DNA from: DTU013 sp964490975
GTDB lineage: Bacteria; Bacillota; Clostridia; Acetivibrionales; DTU013
Reading direction: 5' to 3'
Assembly (NCBI GenBank): GCA_964490975.1
Contig: CAZBEQ010000006.1
Location: 1-64,000, forward strand
DNA length: 64,000 nt
The notes below the pieces were generated by a model. It saw nothing but the letters and a program-made list of their open reading frames with translations, searched no databases and was not told the origin of the DNA. Below, in pieces: positions 1-8,532 of this stretch. The first letter of the stretch is position 1. Every line of letters begins with the position of its first letter. The position numbers were made by a program, and so were the translations under genes.

Positions 1-145
1 GCTAGATGAATCTGTACTAAACTCGATTTTCTATGCAACCGGCTAGATGAATCTGCACTAAACTCGATTTTCTATGCAACCGGCTAGATGAATCTGCACT
101 AAACTCGATTTTCCATGTAAACGGTCAGATGATTCTGAACTAAAC
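1..145. repeat. 41-bp tandem repeat array, about 3.5 copies
   Basis: Three nearly identical 41-bp units lie head to tail at 1-41, 42-82 and 83-123. Each begins GCTAGATGAATCTG, and a degenerate partial fourth unit follows to about 145. Units differ by one to a few substitutions. The array touches the window edge, so its real copy number is unknown. There are no unique spacers, so this is not a CRISPR array. The function is unknown; it lies in the intergenic region upstream of the response regulator gene. Confidence 0.9.
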
Positions 146-279
146 TTACACATGACCAGTAGTTAAAGGCTATGTTCGCTAAAGAAAAACAAACGACTAG
201 TCAGTTTTATACATTGCTGTCTAAATCAACTAAACGATAGAAGTTCTCTGACGTCAGATAGAAACCTGTCAAAAACAAT

Positions 280-308
280 TTGAAGGCCAACATAATGTGG
301 TATATAAT
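280..308 (+). promoter_or_regulatory. Probable sigma-A promoter of the yesN-like gene
   Basis: TTGAAG at 280-285 and a perfect TATAAT at 303-308 are separated by 17 bp and lie about 60 bp upstream of the response regulator start. Apart from the tandem array and this promoter, nothing else is evident in the first 367 bases. Confidence 0.6.
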
Positions 309-367
309 GTGTAGGTGTAATATATGCAATAGAAACGTACGACACGTCTATTGAAAAAGGAGACAGT

Positions 368-1984
368 ATGTTCAAGGTCTTTCTTGTCGAGGATGAGATC
401 GTGGTACGCGAAGGTATACGCAAAAACATTCTTTGGGAGCAGTATGGCTTCTATTATGCCGGTGACGCGCCGGATGGAGAACTTGCTCTGCCATTGATCC
501 GCCAGATACAACCCGATCTTCTGATTACTGATATCAAAATGCCTTTCATGGATGGATTGGCACTGATCGAACTGGTTCGTAAGGAAATGCCGGCGATAAA
601 AATAATCATCATAAGCGGACATGATGATTTTTCATATGCGCAGCAGGCCATTCGCATGGGTGTGGAGCAATACCTGCTAAAGCCGGTCGTAAAGGGAAAA
701 ATGGTTGAGATCCTGACTGCGCTGTATAAGAAAATGGAAGCCGAAAAGCAGCAGCAGGAATACCTCTTAAGATTCCAGCGGGAGGTTCACGAATATGAGA
801 CGTTTGCACGCAGGAGGTTTTTTGAGCAAATAGTTACCGGTGGCATGAGTGTACTGGAAATATCTGAAACTGCGAAGGCGCTGGACATTGATATGAATGC
901 CCCCTACTACAATATCGTACTTTTTTCACTTAGCAGCGCCGGATACGACGGAAGTGCTCCGGAAGCCTATACAGATGCGGTTGCAGTGATACAGGAAAAG
1001 ATTAGAAAGTACATTACTGAAAATACCGAGTTGATTCTATATATATGGAACGTTACTACATATGCTGTTTTGGTTAAGGGCGACAAAGATGATATCACCT
1101 TGCGAACAGACGATTGTATCAAGAACATTCAGAGAAGCTGTGCCATGGCCGGACGCGATGTAAGCTGGTATATTGCATGCGGCTCTCCGGTTTCGCGGCT
1201 TGGGACTATTCCGGCCTGCTTTGAAGAGGCAAGCCGTATTTTATCCTATCGTTATCTTTGCCCGGAGGCGCATATCCTGTCTGAAGCGGACGGCAGAGAT
1301 TTTCAAAAAAGAAACAGCTCTAGAGCAAACATAGATAAGAAGGGAATAGATCAGAAAAGTATACGTACATTTTTAAGCAGCGGGGCGAGAGAGGAAATCG
1401 ATCGCTTTATAGATCAACTGTTGCTAAGCGATGAAAGGGAAACCGTTTCCCAGGAAATGTTTTGCAGGTATCTTACAATGATGGTTTACTTTGCGGCGGT
1501 CGAGTATCTGGACTCGATCGGCTGCCGTGCAGATACCTTTTGGTCGCTGGAACTGCGGCCGAATGACAGTATGTCGACGCCGGAGGAAGCCAGACAATAT
1601 GTTAGCCAGGTCATGAGGCAGGCAATCGTCTTGCGTGACAATGAAAGCAAAAAGCAGCAGCGGGATCTGCTCAACAAAGCAATCGAGTACATTGATGAGA
1701 ATTATCAGGAGGAGTCTATGTCTCTTGAAAGGGTGGCTAAAAAAGTGAATGTCAGCCCTAACTATTTTTCTGCGATATTTAGCCAGGAAGTCGGGCTTAC
1801 GTTTATAGAATACCTCACCGGCAAGCGGGTAGACGAGGCGAAGCGCATGCTCCGTCAAACAGACAAGCGTTCCGGAGAGGTAGCTTTAACAGTTGGGTAT
1901 AAGGACCCGCACTATTTCAGCTTTGTGTTCAAGAAAGTAACTGGCAGTACACCTAGTGAATATCGCAGAGGAGAAAAGCTGTGA
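368..1984 (+). CDS. YesN-type response regulator, AraC family output
   Basis: This 538-residue cytoplasmic transcription regulator pairs an N-terminal receiver domain (about 1-120, acidic pair in VEDE, phospho-acceptor Asp55 in TDIKMP, conserved Lys in LLKPV) with a C-terminal AraC/XylS double helix-turn-helix (about 430-538, ending in the usual GYKDPHYFSFVFKKVTG-like motif). The middle region is the poorly conserved linker typical of YesN proteins. The ATG follows an AAGGAGA site at 357-363. It overlaps the downstream kinase gene by 4 bp, so the two form a two-component pair. The following YtfQ-like binding protein suggests it controls sugar uptake genes. The sugar itself cannot be read from the sequence. 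Confidence 0.93.
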   Translation: MFKVFLVEDEIVVREGIRKNILWEQYGFYYAGDAPDGELALPLIRQIQPDLLITDIKMPFMDGLALIELVRKEMPAIKIIIISGHDDFSYAQQAIRMGVEQYLLKPVVKGKMVEILTALYKKMEAEKQQQEYLLRFQREVHEYETFARRRFFEQIVTGGMSVLEISETAKALDIDMNAPYYNIVLFSLSSAGYDGSAPEAYTDAVAVIQEKIRKYITENTELILYIWNVTTYAVLVKGDKDDITLRTDDCIKNIQRSCAMAGRDVSWYIACGSPVSRLGTIPACFEEASRILSYRYLCPEAHILSEADGRDFQKRNSSRANIDKKGIDQKSIRTFLSSGAREEIDRFIDQLLLSDERETVSQEMFCRYLTMMVYFAAVEYLDSIGCRADTFWSLELRPNDSMSTPEEARQYVSQVMRQAIVLRDNESKKQQRDLLNKAIEYIDENYQEESMSLERVAKKVNVSPNYFSAIFSQEVGLTFIEYLTGKRVDEAKRMLRQTDKRSGEVALTVGYKDPHYFSFVFKKVTGSTPSEYRRGEKL

Positions 1985-3426
1985 AATTAAACTTCCGGCG
2001 AAAAGGGAAAAATGAAAAAATCACTATGCAGAGCGAACTCTGGAAGATGATCCTGATTGTCGCGCTGCCGCTGATGATTGTAATCATTATAATTGCGTCC
2101 ATCGGAATTGGGTATGCGTTGCAGTATAATTCCATACTGAACAACGTCACAACGGCTTCGGATTTTAACCAGAATTTCAAGGAAGATGTCGACCTTAAAA
2201 TGTACTACTATGTGATAAACAGCCAGTACTCGGAAGGCCTGCCTATCAAGGAGGTACAGTCTGCAGAGATTATAGCCCGGAAGCTGACTGAAACCACGAA
2301 GGAAAAGGACAGCCTGCGCGCTATCAGCAGCGTTCTGAACCTGTGTCATAATCTTGAGGAAAAGATAAATCAGATAGCAGAAACGAATGAGTACAATTCA
2401 CGCGAGGACCAGTTGGAAAACAACATATACATCCTGACAGATCTGATCCAGGAATACATGTACACCTACTTGTATTATGAAGCGGTTCATCTGGATGCTC
2501 TGCAAATGACAATGATCAGAAACATGATTGTTCTGATTGGCGTAGTTGTTGTCTTATCGCTGGTACTACTGTATTTTCTGTTAAAAGAGTCGAAAAAACT
2601 GAGCGGAAGGATCGTTGATCCGATCGATAAGATTTGTGAGCGCCTTGAAGCCATCGGTAAGGGGAACCTGCTTGTTTGTGAACCGATTCAGGCAGATGTG
2701 GAGGAAGTGCAGCTTCTTTCTGATGGAATTGAGAGCATGGTCGGGCACTTGAAGCGGCAGATCGATAAGAACACTGCGCAGGAAAAGCAGCGCCGGCGGA
2801 CTGAACTGGCATTGCTTCAGGCTCAGATCAATCCGCATTTTCTTTACAACACCCTTGATACTATAATATGGCAGATGGAGTCGGGAGAAATTCCTCAAGC
2901 GGTTACGATGGTCAGCAGTCTGTCCAACTACTTCCGTGTTTCCCTGAGCCGCGGCAAGAATGTCATAACGCTTGGCGAGGAAGAGCAGCACATACAAAGC
3001 TATCTTGAAATCCAGCGCATGCGTTATCGTGATCTGATGGAATATAAAATCGACATCCCGGATCAGCTGAAATACTTCATCCTGCCGAAGCTCACGCTGC
3101 AGCCGCTTGTAGAAAATGCGCTGTATCATGGAATAAAAAATAGGCGCCGCAAAGGCTTTATATGCGTAACCGGCAAAGCTTATGAAGACCGGTTGATCCT
3201 TGAAGTGACAGATGACGGGCCTGGTATGACTGAGGAACGTTTGGACGAGGTAAGGGCATCCATGGCAGATGGAGGGCGTGAAGGGTTCGGACTGAGAACT
3301 GTGCACCAGAGGATACAGATACTGTTCGGCAGTGAATACGGTTTGACAGTAGAAAGTACGACGAATATCGGCACAAAGATAATTGTGACGATTCCCATGC
3401 AGACAGCTGAGGAGGCCAGTGGGTAA
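1981..3426 (+). CDS. YesM-type sensor histidine kinase
   Basis: A 481-residue membrane histidine kinase of the His_kinase/HATPase_c (LytS/YesM) class. The GTG start overlaps the stop of the response regulator gene. TM1 spans about 21-47 and TM2 about 180-202. The extracellular part is only about 130 residues and looks all-helical, shorter than the Cache domain of the second YesM in this window. A HAMP-like stretch follows, then the phosphorylated His286 in NPHFLYN, the N-box LVENALYHG and the G-box DDGPGM. A small helical sensor of this kind often contacts a sugar-loaded binding protein instead of the sugar itself. That fits the binding-protein gene next door, but it is inference. Confidence 0.92.
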   Translation: MKLNFRRKGKNEKITMQSELWKMILIVALPLMIVIIIIASIGIGYALQYNSILNNVTTASDFNQNFKEDVDLKMYYYVINSQYSEGLPIKEVQSAEIIARKLTETTKEKDSLRAISSVLNLCHNLEEKINQIAETNEYNSREDQLENNIYILTDLIQEYMYTYLYYEAVHLDALQMTMIRNMIVLIGVVVVLSLVLLYFLLKESKKLSGRIVDPIDKICERLEAIGKGNLLVCEPIQADVEEVQLLSDGIESMVGHLKRQIDKNTAQEKQRRRTELALLQAQINPHFLYNTLDTIIWQMESGEIPQAVTMVSSLSNYFRVSLSRGKNVITLGEEEQHIQSYLEIQRMRYRDLMEYKIDIPDQLKYFILPKLTLQPLVENALYHGIKNRRRKGFICVTGKAYEDRLILEVTDDGPGMTEERLDEVRASMADGGREGFGLRTVHQRIQILFGSEYGLTVESTTNIGTKIIVTIPMQTAEEASG

Positions 3427-3442
3427 AGTTTATTCTACAGTG

Positions 3443-3458
3443 CCGGTTGGCTTTATGA
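3443..3458 (-). repeat. Inverted copy of the 16-bp motif upstream of the binding-protein gene
   Basis: CCGGTTGGCTTTATGA is the exact reverse complement of a 16-mer that occurs twice at 3619-3634 and 3687-3702. It lies just downstream of the kinase stop codon. It may be a regulator site or part of a local repeat. Confidence 0.7.
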
Positions 3459-3482
3459 TATGTAACGGTGTTTAAAACTTAA

Positions 3483-3593
3483 GAGCCTGTAAATTCGAGC
3501 CTTGATGTTAAAAATCAAACGTGCCTCGCCTGTGGGTCGTGGCTGCTCGAACAGGACGATGATTTTTCTCGCATTGCTCGGATTAACAGGCTC
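3483..3593. repeat. 111-bp imperfect palindromic element
   Basis: The ends are 18-bp imperfect inverted repeats (GAGCCTGTAAATTCGAGC against GCTCGGATTAACAGGCTC). Inside are further partly complementary stretches around AAAAATCA and TGATTTTT. The element encodes no protein and has no T-run of a simple terminator. It resembles a small non-autonomous or REP/MITE-type element, or a structured RNA. Only one copy is in the window. Confidence 0.6.
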
Positions 3594-3616
3594 TATGAGC
3601 TTTAAACACATGTTTC

Positions 3617-3731
3617 ATTCATAAAGCCAACCGGGCACTAAACAAAAAACTAGTACAGACTTTTGAGTTTTCAACACTGGTGTAATTCATAAAGCCAACC
3701 GGTACTGGACAAAAAACCAGTATAATTTTCG
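3617..3731 (+). promoter_or_regulatory. Two direct repeats, candidate response-regulator sites
   Basis: Two copies of a roughly 46-bp block start at 3617 and 3685, 68 bp apart. Each begins ATTCATAAAGCCAACCGG and continues into an A-rich tract flanked by short inverted repeats (CTA/TAG in the first, CTGG/CCAG in the second). The second copy ends in TATAAT at 3721-3726, 24 bp upstream of the lipoprotein ATG. Position and direct-repeat form suit an AraC-family activator such as the adjacent YesN-like regulator, but binding is inferred. Confidence 0.5.
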
Positions 3732-3749
3732 TGGTGGGAGATGTAAAGT

Positions 3750-4745
3750 ATGAAATTGAGAGTTCTTGCAATAGTTGCCTGTGTTGCGGTCCTGCTTTGC
3801 GGATGTGCAAAAGAAGCCCAGCCCGAAGCTGATGCAGACAATAATAAGCCTATCGTAGTCGGCTTTTCACAGGTAGGAGCAGAATCGGAGTGGAGGGTAG
3901 CCAACACAGAGAGTATTAAGGCTGCGTTGAGTGAGGAGAACGGCTACGACCTGATATTTGACGATGCCCGGCAGGAACAGGAAAACCAGATCCGGATGAT
4001 CAGAACTTTTATCCAGCAGGATGTAGATTACATACTGTTCTCCCCAAAGGTTGAAACAGGCTGGAGGACTGTCCTTCAGGAGGCAATGGAGGCCGATATA
4101 CCGGTCATTATGGTTGACCGTGATATTGTAGAGGAAGACAAGGACCTTGTTACAGCATATATTGGCTCGGATTTTCGTGAGGAAGGCGATAAAGCTGTGC
4201 AGTGGCTGGAGGAGTTGCTTGAAAAACAGGGGAGAAATTCAGAACCGATCAGGGTCGTAGATATTCAGGGAACTATCGGCTCTGCTGCGCAAATTGGCAG
4301 GACAGCTGCGTTGGAACAGGGAGTTGAACGGAATTCCAACTGAGAAATTGTCGCGCAGGAGTGTGGTGATTTTACAAGGGCTAAGGCATATGAAGTCATG
4401 GGCGATATTTTAAAGCAGACAAAAGATATCGATGTAGTTTACTGTGAGAACGATGGCGAGGCGCTTGGTGCGATAGATGCAATAGAGGAAGCAGGATTAA
4501 AATGTAATCCTGACAACGGCGTGATCGTTATTTCATTTGATGCTACCAAGCTCGGACTTAAGTACTGCCAGGAGGGGAGGATCGCTCTGGATGTGGAATG
4601 TAACCCGTTGCAGGGCCCCTACGTCGATGGAATAATCAAACGGCTGCAAAAGGGGAAACCGATCGAACGGGAAATATATATCGCGGAGAGCCAGTTCGAC
4701 TGCTTCACCATCACACAGGAGATGATCGATAGCAGGAAATACTGA
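3750..4745 (+). pseudogene. YtfQ-like sugar-binding lipoprotein, interrupted by one in-frame TGA
   Basis: The reading frame encodes a 331-codon periplasmic-binding-protein-fold lipoprotein with lipobox LLCGC (Cys19). It closely resembles galactofuranose-binding YtfQ: VGFSQVGAESEWR near the N-terminus, then DFTRAKAYEVM. A single TGA at 4341-4343 splits it; the frame is the same on both sides. In the intact paralogue at 7422 the equivalent codon is Trp (NSNW), so this is a TGG-to-TGA change or a sequencing error. No frameshift is involved. Termination would give a 197-residue fragment lacking the second lobe. A second ATG at 4398 is unlikely to be a real start. Its place directly after the two-component genes suggests a former sensing partner of the kinase. 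Confidence 0.85.
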
Positions 4746-4766
4746 TAAAATCAAGCTTTTTACCAG

Positions 4767-4803
4767 CGGCCGCCCTTTAGAGGGTTAGTCTTAGGGGGCT
4801 TTT
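4767..4803 (+). terminator. Possible rho-independent terminator
   Basis: A GC-rich hairpin (GCCGCCCT pairing with AGGGGGC, one bulge) is followed by TTTT. It ends the binding-protein transcript before the GntR promoter. The stem is imperfect, so confidence is modest. Confidence 0.4.
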
Positions 4804-4971
4804 ATGCCGGAAATACATCGGTATAGTTTGGTACGTGTTACCGGCTATGCCGATTTTTCTTGTACCGGGGCCGATGCTTTTTTCATTTGTATGCTGTACA
4901 TAGGAATTTGCTGTGAGTATTGGGTGGCAGTACGGGCGAGGTTCAGTTTTTTGTTTTTTAAAAGTTTCCTA

Positions 4972-5000
4972 TTGACATTAGTAAAGGAATATGACAATAT
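4972..5000 (+). promoter_or_regulatory. Sigma-A promoter of the GntR/ABC operon
   Basis: A perfect TTGACA (4972-4977) and CAATAT (4995-5000) are spaced 17 bp apart, directly upstream of the operator palindrome and about 57 bp before the GntR start codon. Confidence 0.8.
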
Positions 5001-5003
5001 GTT

Positions 5004-5033
5004 ATTGGTTAATGGTTAAAGCCATTAACCAAT
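5004..5033. promoter_or_regulatory. Perfect 12-bp inverted-repeat operator
   Basis: ATTGGTTAATGG and CCATTAACCAAT are exact reverse complements separated by 6 bp, beginning 3 bp after the -10 box. The site covers the transcription start and precedes a GntR gene, which is the classic layout of an autorepressor operator. Confidence 0.8.
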
Positions 5034-5056
5034 ATGCTTCATAAGAGGGTGATTAA

Positions 5057-5416
5057 GTGGATACCAGCCTGCCTGTTTTTATTCAGATTCAGGCGATTAT
5101 TGAAAACGATATCATAAACGGGATATACGATGTTGATGATCTTATCATCTCTACTACGCAAATTTCCCGCGTATACAACGTTAACCCGAGTACGGCGGTC
5201 AAGGCAATCAGCCGTTTAACCGAGGACGGAATACTTTACAAACGGCCGGGGATCGGTATGTGCGTAGCAGAGGGCGCGAGGAAAATAATTTTTGAACGAA
5301 GAAAGAAAGCCTTTCTTGAAAACGCTCTCGATGAATTTCTAGCCGAAGCCAATACGTTGAATATCCCTACCGATGAACTCATAACACTCATAAAGGAGAG
5401 AATAGAAAATGATTGA
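5057..5416 (+). CDS. GntR-family repressor, YtrA subfamily
   Basis: A 119-residue regulator with an N-terminal winged helix (about 5-75, with the TTQISRVYNVNPSTAVKAI recognition region and wing GILYKRPGIGMCV) and only a short helical tail. This is the YtrA subfamily size, without an effector-binding domain. The start is GTG behind an AGAGGGTGA site. It overlaps the ABC ATPase gene by 8 bp. Family knowledge and the palindrome at 5004-5033 indicate autorepression of this regulator-ABC operon. YtrA-type operons often respond to cell-envelope antibiotics; the inducer here is unknown. Confidence 0.9.
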   Translation: MDTSLPVFIQIQAIIENDIINGIYDVDDLIISTTQISRVYNVNPSTAVKAISRLTEDGILYKRPGIGMCVAEGARKIIFERRKKAFLENALDEFLAEANTLNIPTDELITLIKERIEND

Positions 5417-6254
5417 ATTCAAGAACGTAACAAAAAAATACGGTGCTACAACAGCCATTGACCGTGTTTCACTGAATATTCCCGAAAGCGGTATCTACTG
5501 CCTTCTTGGGAGAAACGGGGCGGGAAAAACTACACTAATGAAGTTGATAGCAGGACATATCGCTGCCACAGATGGGACGATTACAGTTGATGGTTGGCGT
5601 GTTTCGCCTGATAAAATGCCGGATAATGTTAACTTCATTGAAAACGGCTCTGTTCAATTCAATATGCGGGCATCCGAGTTGATCAATGCTGCCGCCGAAT
5701 TACAAGAAGGCTTTGATCGTGATTTCGCGAATGAAATGACAGGACGGTTCGAGCTTGACACAAGAAAGAAATACAAGCAGTTGTCATTTGGAATGAAAAC
5801 CATGCTGACGGCGATTATAACGCTAGCCAACAATTCAAAAGTCATTTTGCTTGATGAACCGACGCTGGGTTTTGACGCAATCATGCGTGACCAATTCAAC
5901 ACACTGCTATTGGAAAGCTACCACGACCATCCGCGCGTCATAATCGTATCCACACATCTGATTGATGAAATAGCAAAAGTGACGGAACGGCTCATTATCA
6001 TTAATAGGGGGCGTATACTCTTGGAGACTGGAATTGAAGATATCGACGAGAAGGCATATACATTGTCAGGCCCGGCAAACATAGTTTTACCACTTATCAA
6101 CGGACTCAACTGTATTGGCAAAACCACGGTTGGCAGTATGACGGCGGCTTACATCTACGGCGACAGGATTACCCCTCCACAGGGCGTAACACTTGACCGC
6201 TTGGGCTTACAAGACTTTTTCATTAATATTGTTGGAGGGAAAAACCATGAATAA
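5409..6254 (+). CDS. ABC transporter ATP-binding protein
   Basis: A 281-residue cytoplasmic ATPase. Walker A is GRNGAGKTT near residue 40, the signature is a variant LSFGMKTM, Walker B is VILLDEPTLGFD, and the switch His lies in VSTHLID. The last 60 residues are a family-typical tail of uncertain role. It overlaps both the GntR gene and the permease gene, so the three are translated as a unit. It should power the membrane protein at 6247 as an exporter of the YtrB/EcsA sort; the substrate is unknown. Confidence 0.9.
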   Translation: MIEFKNVTKKYGATTAIDRVSLNIPESGIYCLLGRNGAGKTTLMKLIAGHIAATDGTITVDGWRVSPDKMPDNVNFIENGSVQFNMRASELINAAAELQEGFDRDFANEMTGRFELDTRKKYKQLSFGMKTMLTAIITLANNSKVILLDEPTLGFDAIMRDQFNTLLLESYHDHPRVIIVSTHLIDEIAKVTERLIIINRGRILLETGIEDIDEKAYTLSGPANIVLPLINGLNCIGKTTVGSMTAAYIYGDRITPPQGVTLDRLGLQDFFINIVGGKNHE

Positions 6255-7002
6255 GAATATTTGGGCAATAGCGAAACTAAACCTAAAGAATATAAGGACT
6301 CCATATTTTGTTACAGGATTAATCTTTTCTATCCTGTTCGTTCAAAGCATTGTTTATACAATAATCGCGGTATCCAGTAAAAGTGCAGGGGAACAACTTC
6401 AGATCAGTTGCGTAGATTACTTATGGCTGTTAATAATAATGGCAGCAATATATATTCCAACTAAAAGCTTCCGCAGAATCGTCAACCTTGGTGGAAAGCG
6501 CGACGGGTTTTTCTGGGGCAGCTTAGCGTGTTATGCCACTCTGGCCGCTGCGGTGACTATAGCCACTACATTTTTATACTATACATATGAGCGTTTACTG
6601 ATAAGCACAGGATATTTTACAGGCTATGAAACGTTCATACAGAATCCCGCGCTTATGGATAATCATTATGTTTCTGTCAGTTTAATCGAAGTATTTGGTT
6701 GGCTCGGAAATGGTGCTGTTATAGCTTTTTTCCAACAATTTGCGTTTCTCTTTCTTTTGGCCGCTGTAGTCCATACTTTCACAGCTCTGCAGGATAAATG
6801 GTATGGTTGGGTAACAGATGCGATAATTGCCGCGATCCTTGGGATATTTATTCCCATCACTCCATTGCGGGTGTGGCTGCTTGAACTCTTCAACCTGATT
6901 ATTTTCAACTCGAATGCGCTTGTGCAAATATCGGCTTGCATACTTTTAGCTATTGCAGTTTATTCGTTGAGTAAACCGATTTTTGCGAGGAAAGCAATAT
7001 GA
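6247..7002 (+). CDS. ABC transporter membrane subunit
   Basis: A 251-residue membrane protein with about six hydrophobic segments and no enzymatic motif. The ATG at 6247 is preferred over an upstream in-frame start at 6193 because it follows a GGAGGG site (about 6234-6239) and gives a normal N-terminus. It overlaps the ATPase stop by 8 bp. The sequence itself is weakly conserved and is assigned mainly by topology and position as the permease partner of the ATPase. Confidence 0.75.
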   Translation: MNKNIWAIAKLNLKNIRTPYFVTGLIFSILFVQSIVYTIIAVSSKSAGEQLQISCVDYLWLLIIMAAIYIPTKSFRRIVNLGGKRDGFFWGSLACYATLAAAVTIATTFLYYTYERLLISTGYFTGYETFIQNPALMDNHYVSVSLIEVFGWLGNGAVIAFFQQFAFLFLLAAVVHTFTALQDKWYGWVTDAIIAAILGIFIPITPLRVWLLELFNLIIFNSNALVQISACILLAIAVYSLSKPIFARKAI

Positions 7003-7421
7003 AATGAGGCTATACAAAGGAATGATGGGTTGCAGCGTGTAAGGCCAGGCATTGGTGCCAACCTGCAACCGCATCTTGCTTGACAGACGCGGTCCCAACC
7101 GTTTGGAAATGGCATCAGTTAGTAATCAGCAAAATGAACATATTGAAAATCCCCAAGCATAACTTCCTTTCGGTGCAGTCCCAAAATTTGCTTGCTTCGT
7201 AAATCCCTAAGTTGGCCGCCTTTTCAGGTGGTCGTTTTTTTACTGTCTATAGTTAAAAAATTACGGTCGATTCGAATAATTGTCAACATTTTTATCCAGT
7301 TGGTTAAAATTCTTACGCGGTTCTTACAATGATATTTTTTTTATTTTTTAAATGTGATATAAAAAAGCTGAAGAGGAAATATCTTCATAATAAAAATAGT
7401 ATTTTGGGAGGAAAGCGAAGT
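7003..7421. other. Non-coding region with hairpins
   Basis: There is no credible gene here. The stretch holds an 8-bp perfect stem (GGTTGCAG at 7028-7035 with CTGCAACC at 7063-7070), a terminator hairpin near 7214, and an AT-rich segment before the binding-protein gene. The promoter of the importer operon must lie here, but I could not identify convincing -35 and -10 boxes. Confidence 0.5.
7213..7241 (+). terminator. Rho-independent terminator
   Basis: GGCCGCC at 7214-7220 pairs with GGTGGTC at 7227-7233 (with G-U pairs) around a TTTTCA loop, followed by seven T residues. It ends the GntR-ABC transcript. Confidence 0.65.
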
Positions 7422-8411
7422 ATGAAAAAATTCATTACTATTCTTCTTGTCCTGACAATGGTACTGGGACTTTGTGCATGTGGAACACAGGCACCCGCAT
7501 CATCCGATAAGGGATCCGGCAAATTGATCACCGTTGGCTTTGCACAGTGTAAAGCTGATGAATCCGACTGGCGTAAAGCAAACACCAAGTCCGTACAGGA
7601 AGCCCTCAGTGAAGCAAACGGCTTCAAACTGATCCTTGCTGACTCCAACAACGATGCTGCAAAACAGGTATCAGACGTTCAGGGATTCATTGACCAGGAA
7701 GTTGACTACATAATTATCGCAGCTGTTAACGCAGATGGTTGGGATACTGTTCTTGCAAATGCCAAGAAAGCCGGCATACCCGTTATACTGATGGACCGTA
7801 CTATCAATGCTAGTGAAGATCTTTACACCTGCTGGCTTGGCGGCGGCTTCTATAATGAAGGCGTGAAGGCAACTGATTGGATCGCAACAAGATTTACAAA
7901 GGATCAGCAGGTCAATATAGTCAATCTTCAGGGACAGCTGGGTGCTTCCGCTCAGGAAGGCCGTACCAAGGCTCTTGAAGATGCCATTGGTAAAAACAGC
8001 AACTGGAAGATGCTTGCTCAGCAGACAGGTGAATGGAGCACTGATAAGGCAAAAGAAATCATGACTTCATGGATCAAGCAGTACGGCGATGACATCAATT
8101 GCGTATATGCTGAAAACGACAATATGGCTGATGGTGCAATCCAGGCTCTCACAGAGGCTGGCAAGAAGGTCGGCGGAAAAGATGGCATAGCTATCATTTC
8201 ATTCGATGCTAACAGGGCATATCTCCAGATGACTCTCGAAGGCAAAATCAACTGTAACGTAGAGTGTAACCCTCTTCTTGGACCTGGTGTTGCAGCTCTT
8301 ATCAAGAAGATCCAGAGCGGCGGAACTCCTAACAAGAAAGAGTCTGTTGATGAAACAGCTTTCTACTATGACACGATCACTCAGGCAGTCATCGATGCTC
8401 GTCCGTACTAA
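7422..8411 (+). CDS. YtfQ-like sugar-binding lipoprotein
   Basis: A 329-residue solute-binding lipoprotein (lipobox LCAC, Cys20; periplasmic-binding-protein family similar to galactofuranose-binding YtfQ). The ATG at 7422 follows a GGGAGG site; a longer upstream reading frame from 7329 lacks a sensible start and would bury the signal peptide. The fold spans about 35-325, with MDRTI and YAENDN among the family-typical lobe-linking strands. It carries the intact NSNW that is broken in the paralogue at 3750. It heads the importer genes and, with C-ending codons more common than in neighbours, is probably highly expressed. The ligand is likely a pentose or hexose furanose. Confidence 0.9.
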   Translation: MKKFITILLVLTMVLGLCACGTQAPASSDKGSGKLITVGFAQCKADESDWRKANTKSVQEALSEANGFKLILADSNNDAAKQVSDVQGFIDQEVDYIIIAAVNADGWDTVLANAKKAGIPVILMDRTINASEDLYTCWLGGGFYNEGVKATDWIATRFTKDQQVNIVNLQGQLGASAQEGRTKALEDAIGKNSNWKMLAQQTGEWSTDKAKEIMTSWIKQYGDDINCVYAENDNMADGAIQALTEAGKKVGGKDGIAIISFDANRAYLQMTLEGKINCNVECNPLLGPGVAALIKKIQSGGTPNKKESVDETAFYYDTITQAVIDARPY

Positions 8412-8460
8412 TAGACGTGGGAACATGCAAACTGAATTCTCAAATTGAATCGTAATCCGA

Positions 8461-8502
8461 AATTCGGTTCGGGGGGATATATAGTCTCTCCGAACCGAAA
8501 TT
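8461..8502 (+). promoter_or_regulatory. Intercistronic stem-loop
   Basis: TTCGGTTCGG (8463-8472) is perfectly complementary to CCGAACCGAA (8490-8499), with no T-run after it. Hairpins in this place, between a binding-protein gene and its ATPase gene, commonly stabilise the 5' message and give excess binding protein. Confidence 0.65.
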
Positions 8503-8532
8503 TGTAACTAAGTTTAAGGTGGGCATTACTTT

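Noticed and set aside
1..145. CRISPR array
   Set aside because: The units are directly adjacent, with no spacers between them.
4341..4343. TGA as selenocysteine or as reassigned Trp codon
   Set aside because: The paralogue has Trp here and no Cys/Sec context or SECIS-like hairpin is evident. TGA is used as a normal stop by several intact genes (for example at 1982, 4743, 21659 and 37805), so reassignment is unlikely.
4804..5019. A 71-codon reading frame upstream of the GntR gene
   Set aside because: It runs through the promoter and operator, has no ribosome binding site of quality and resembles no protein.
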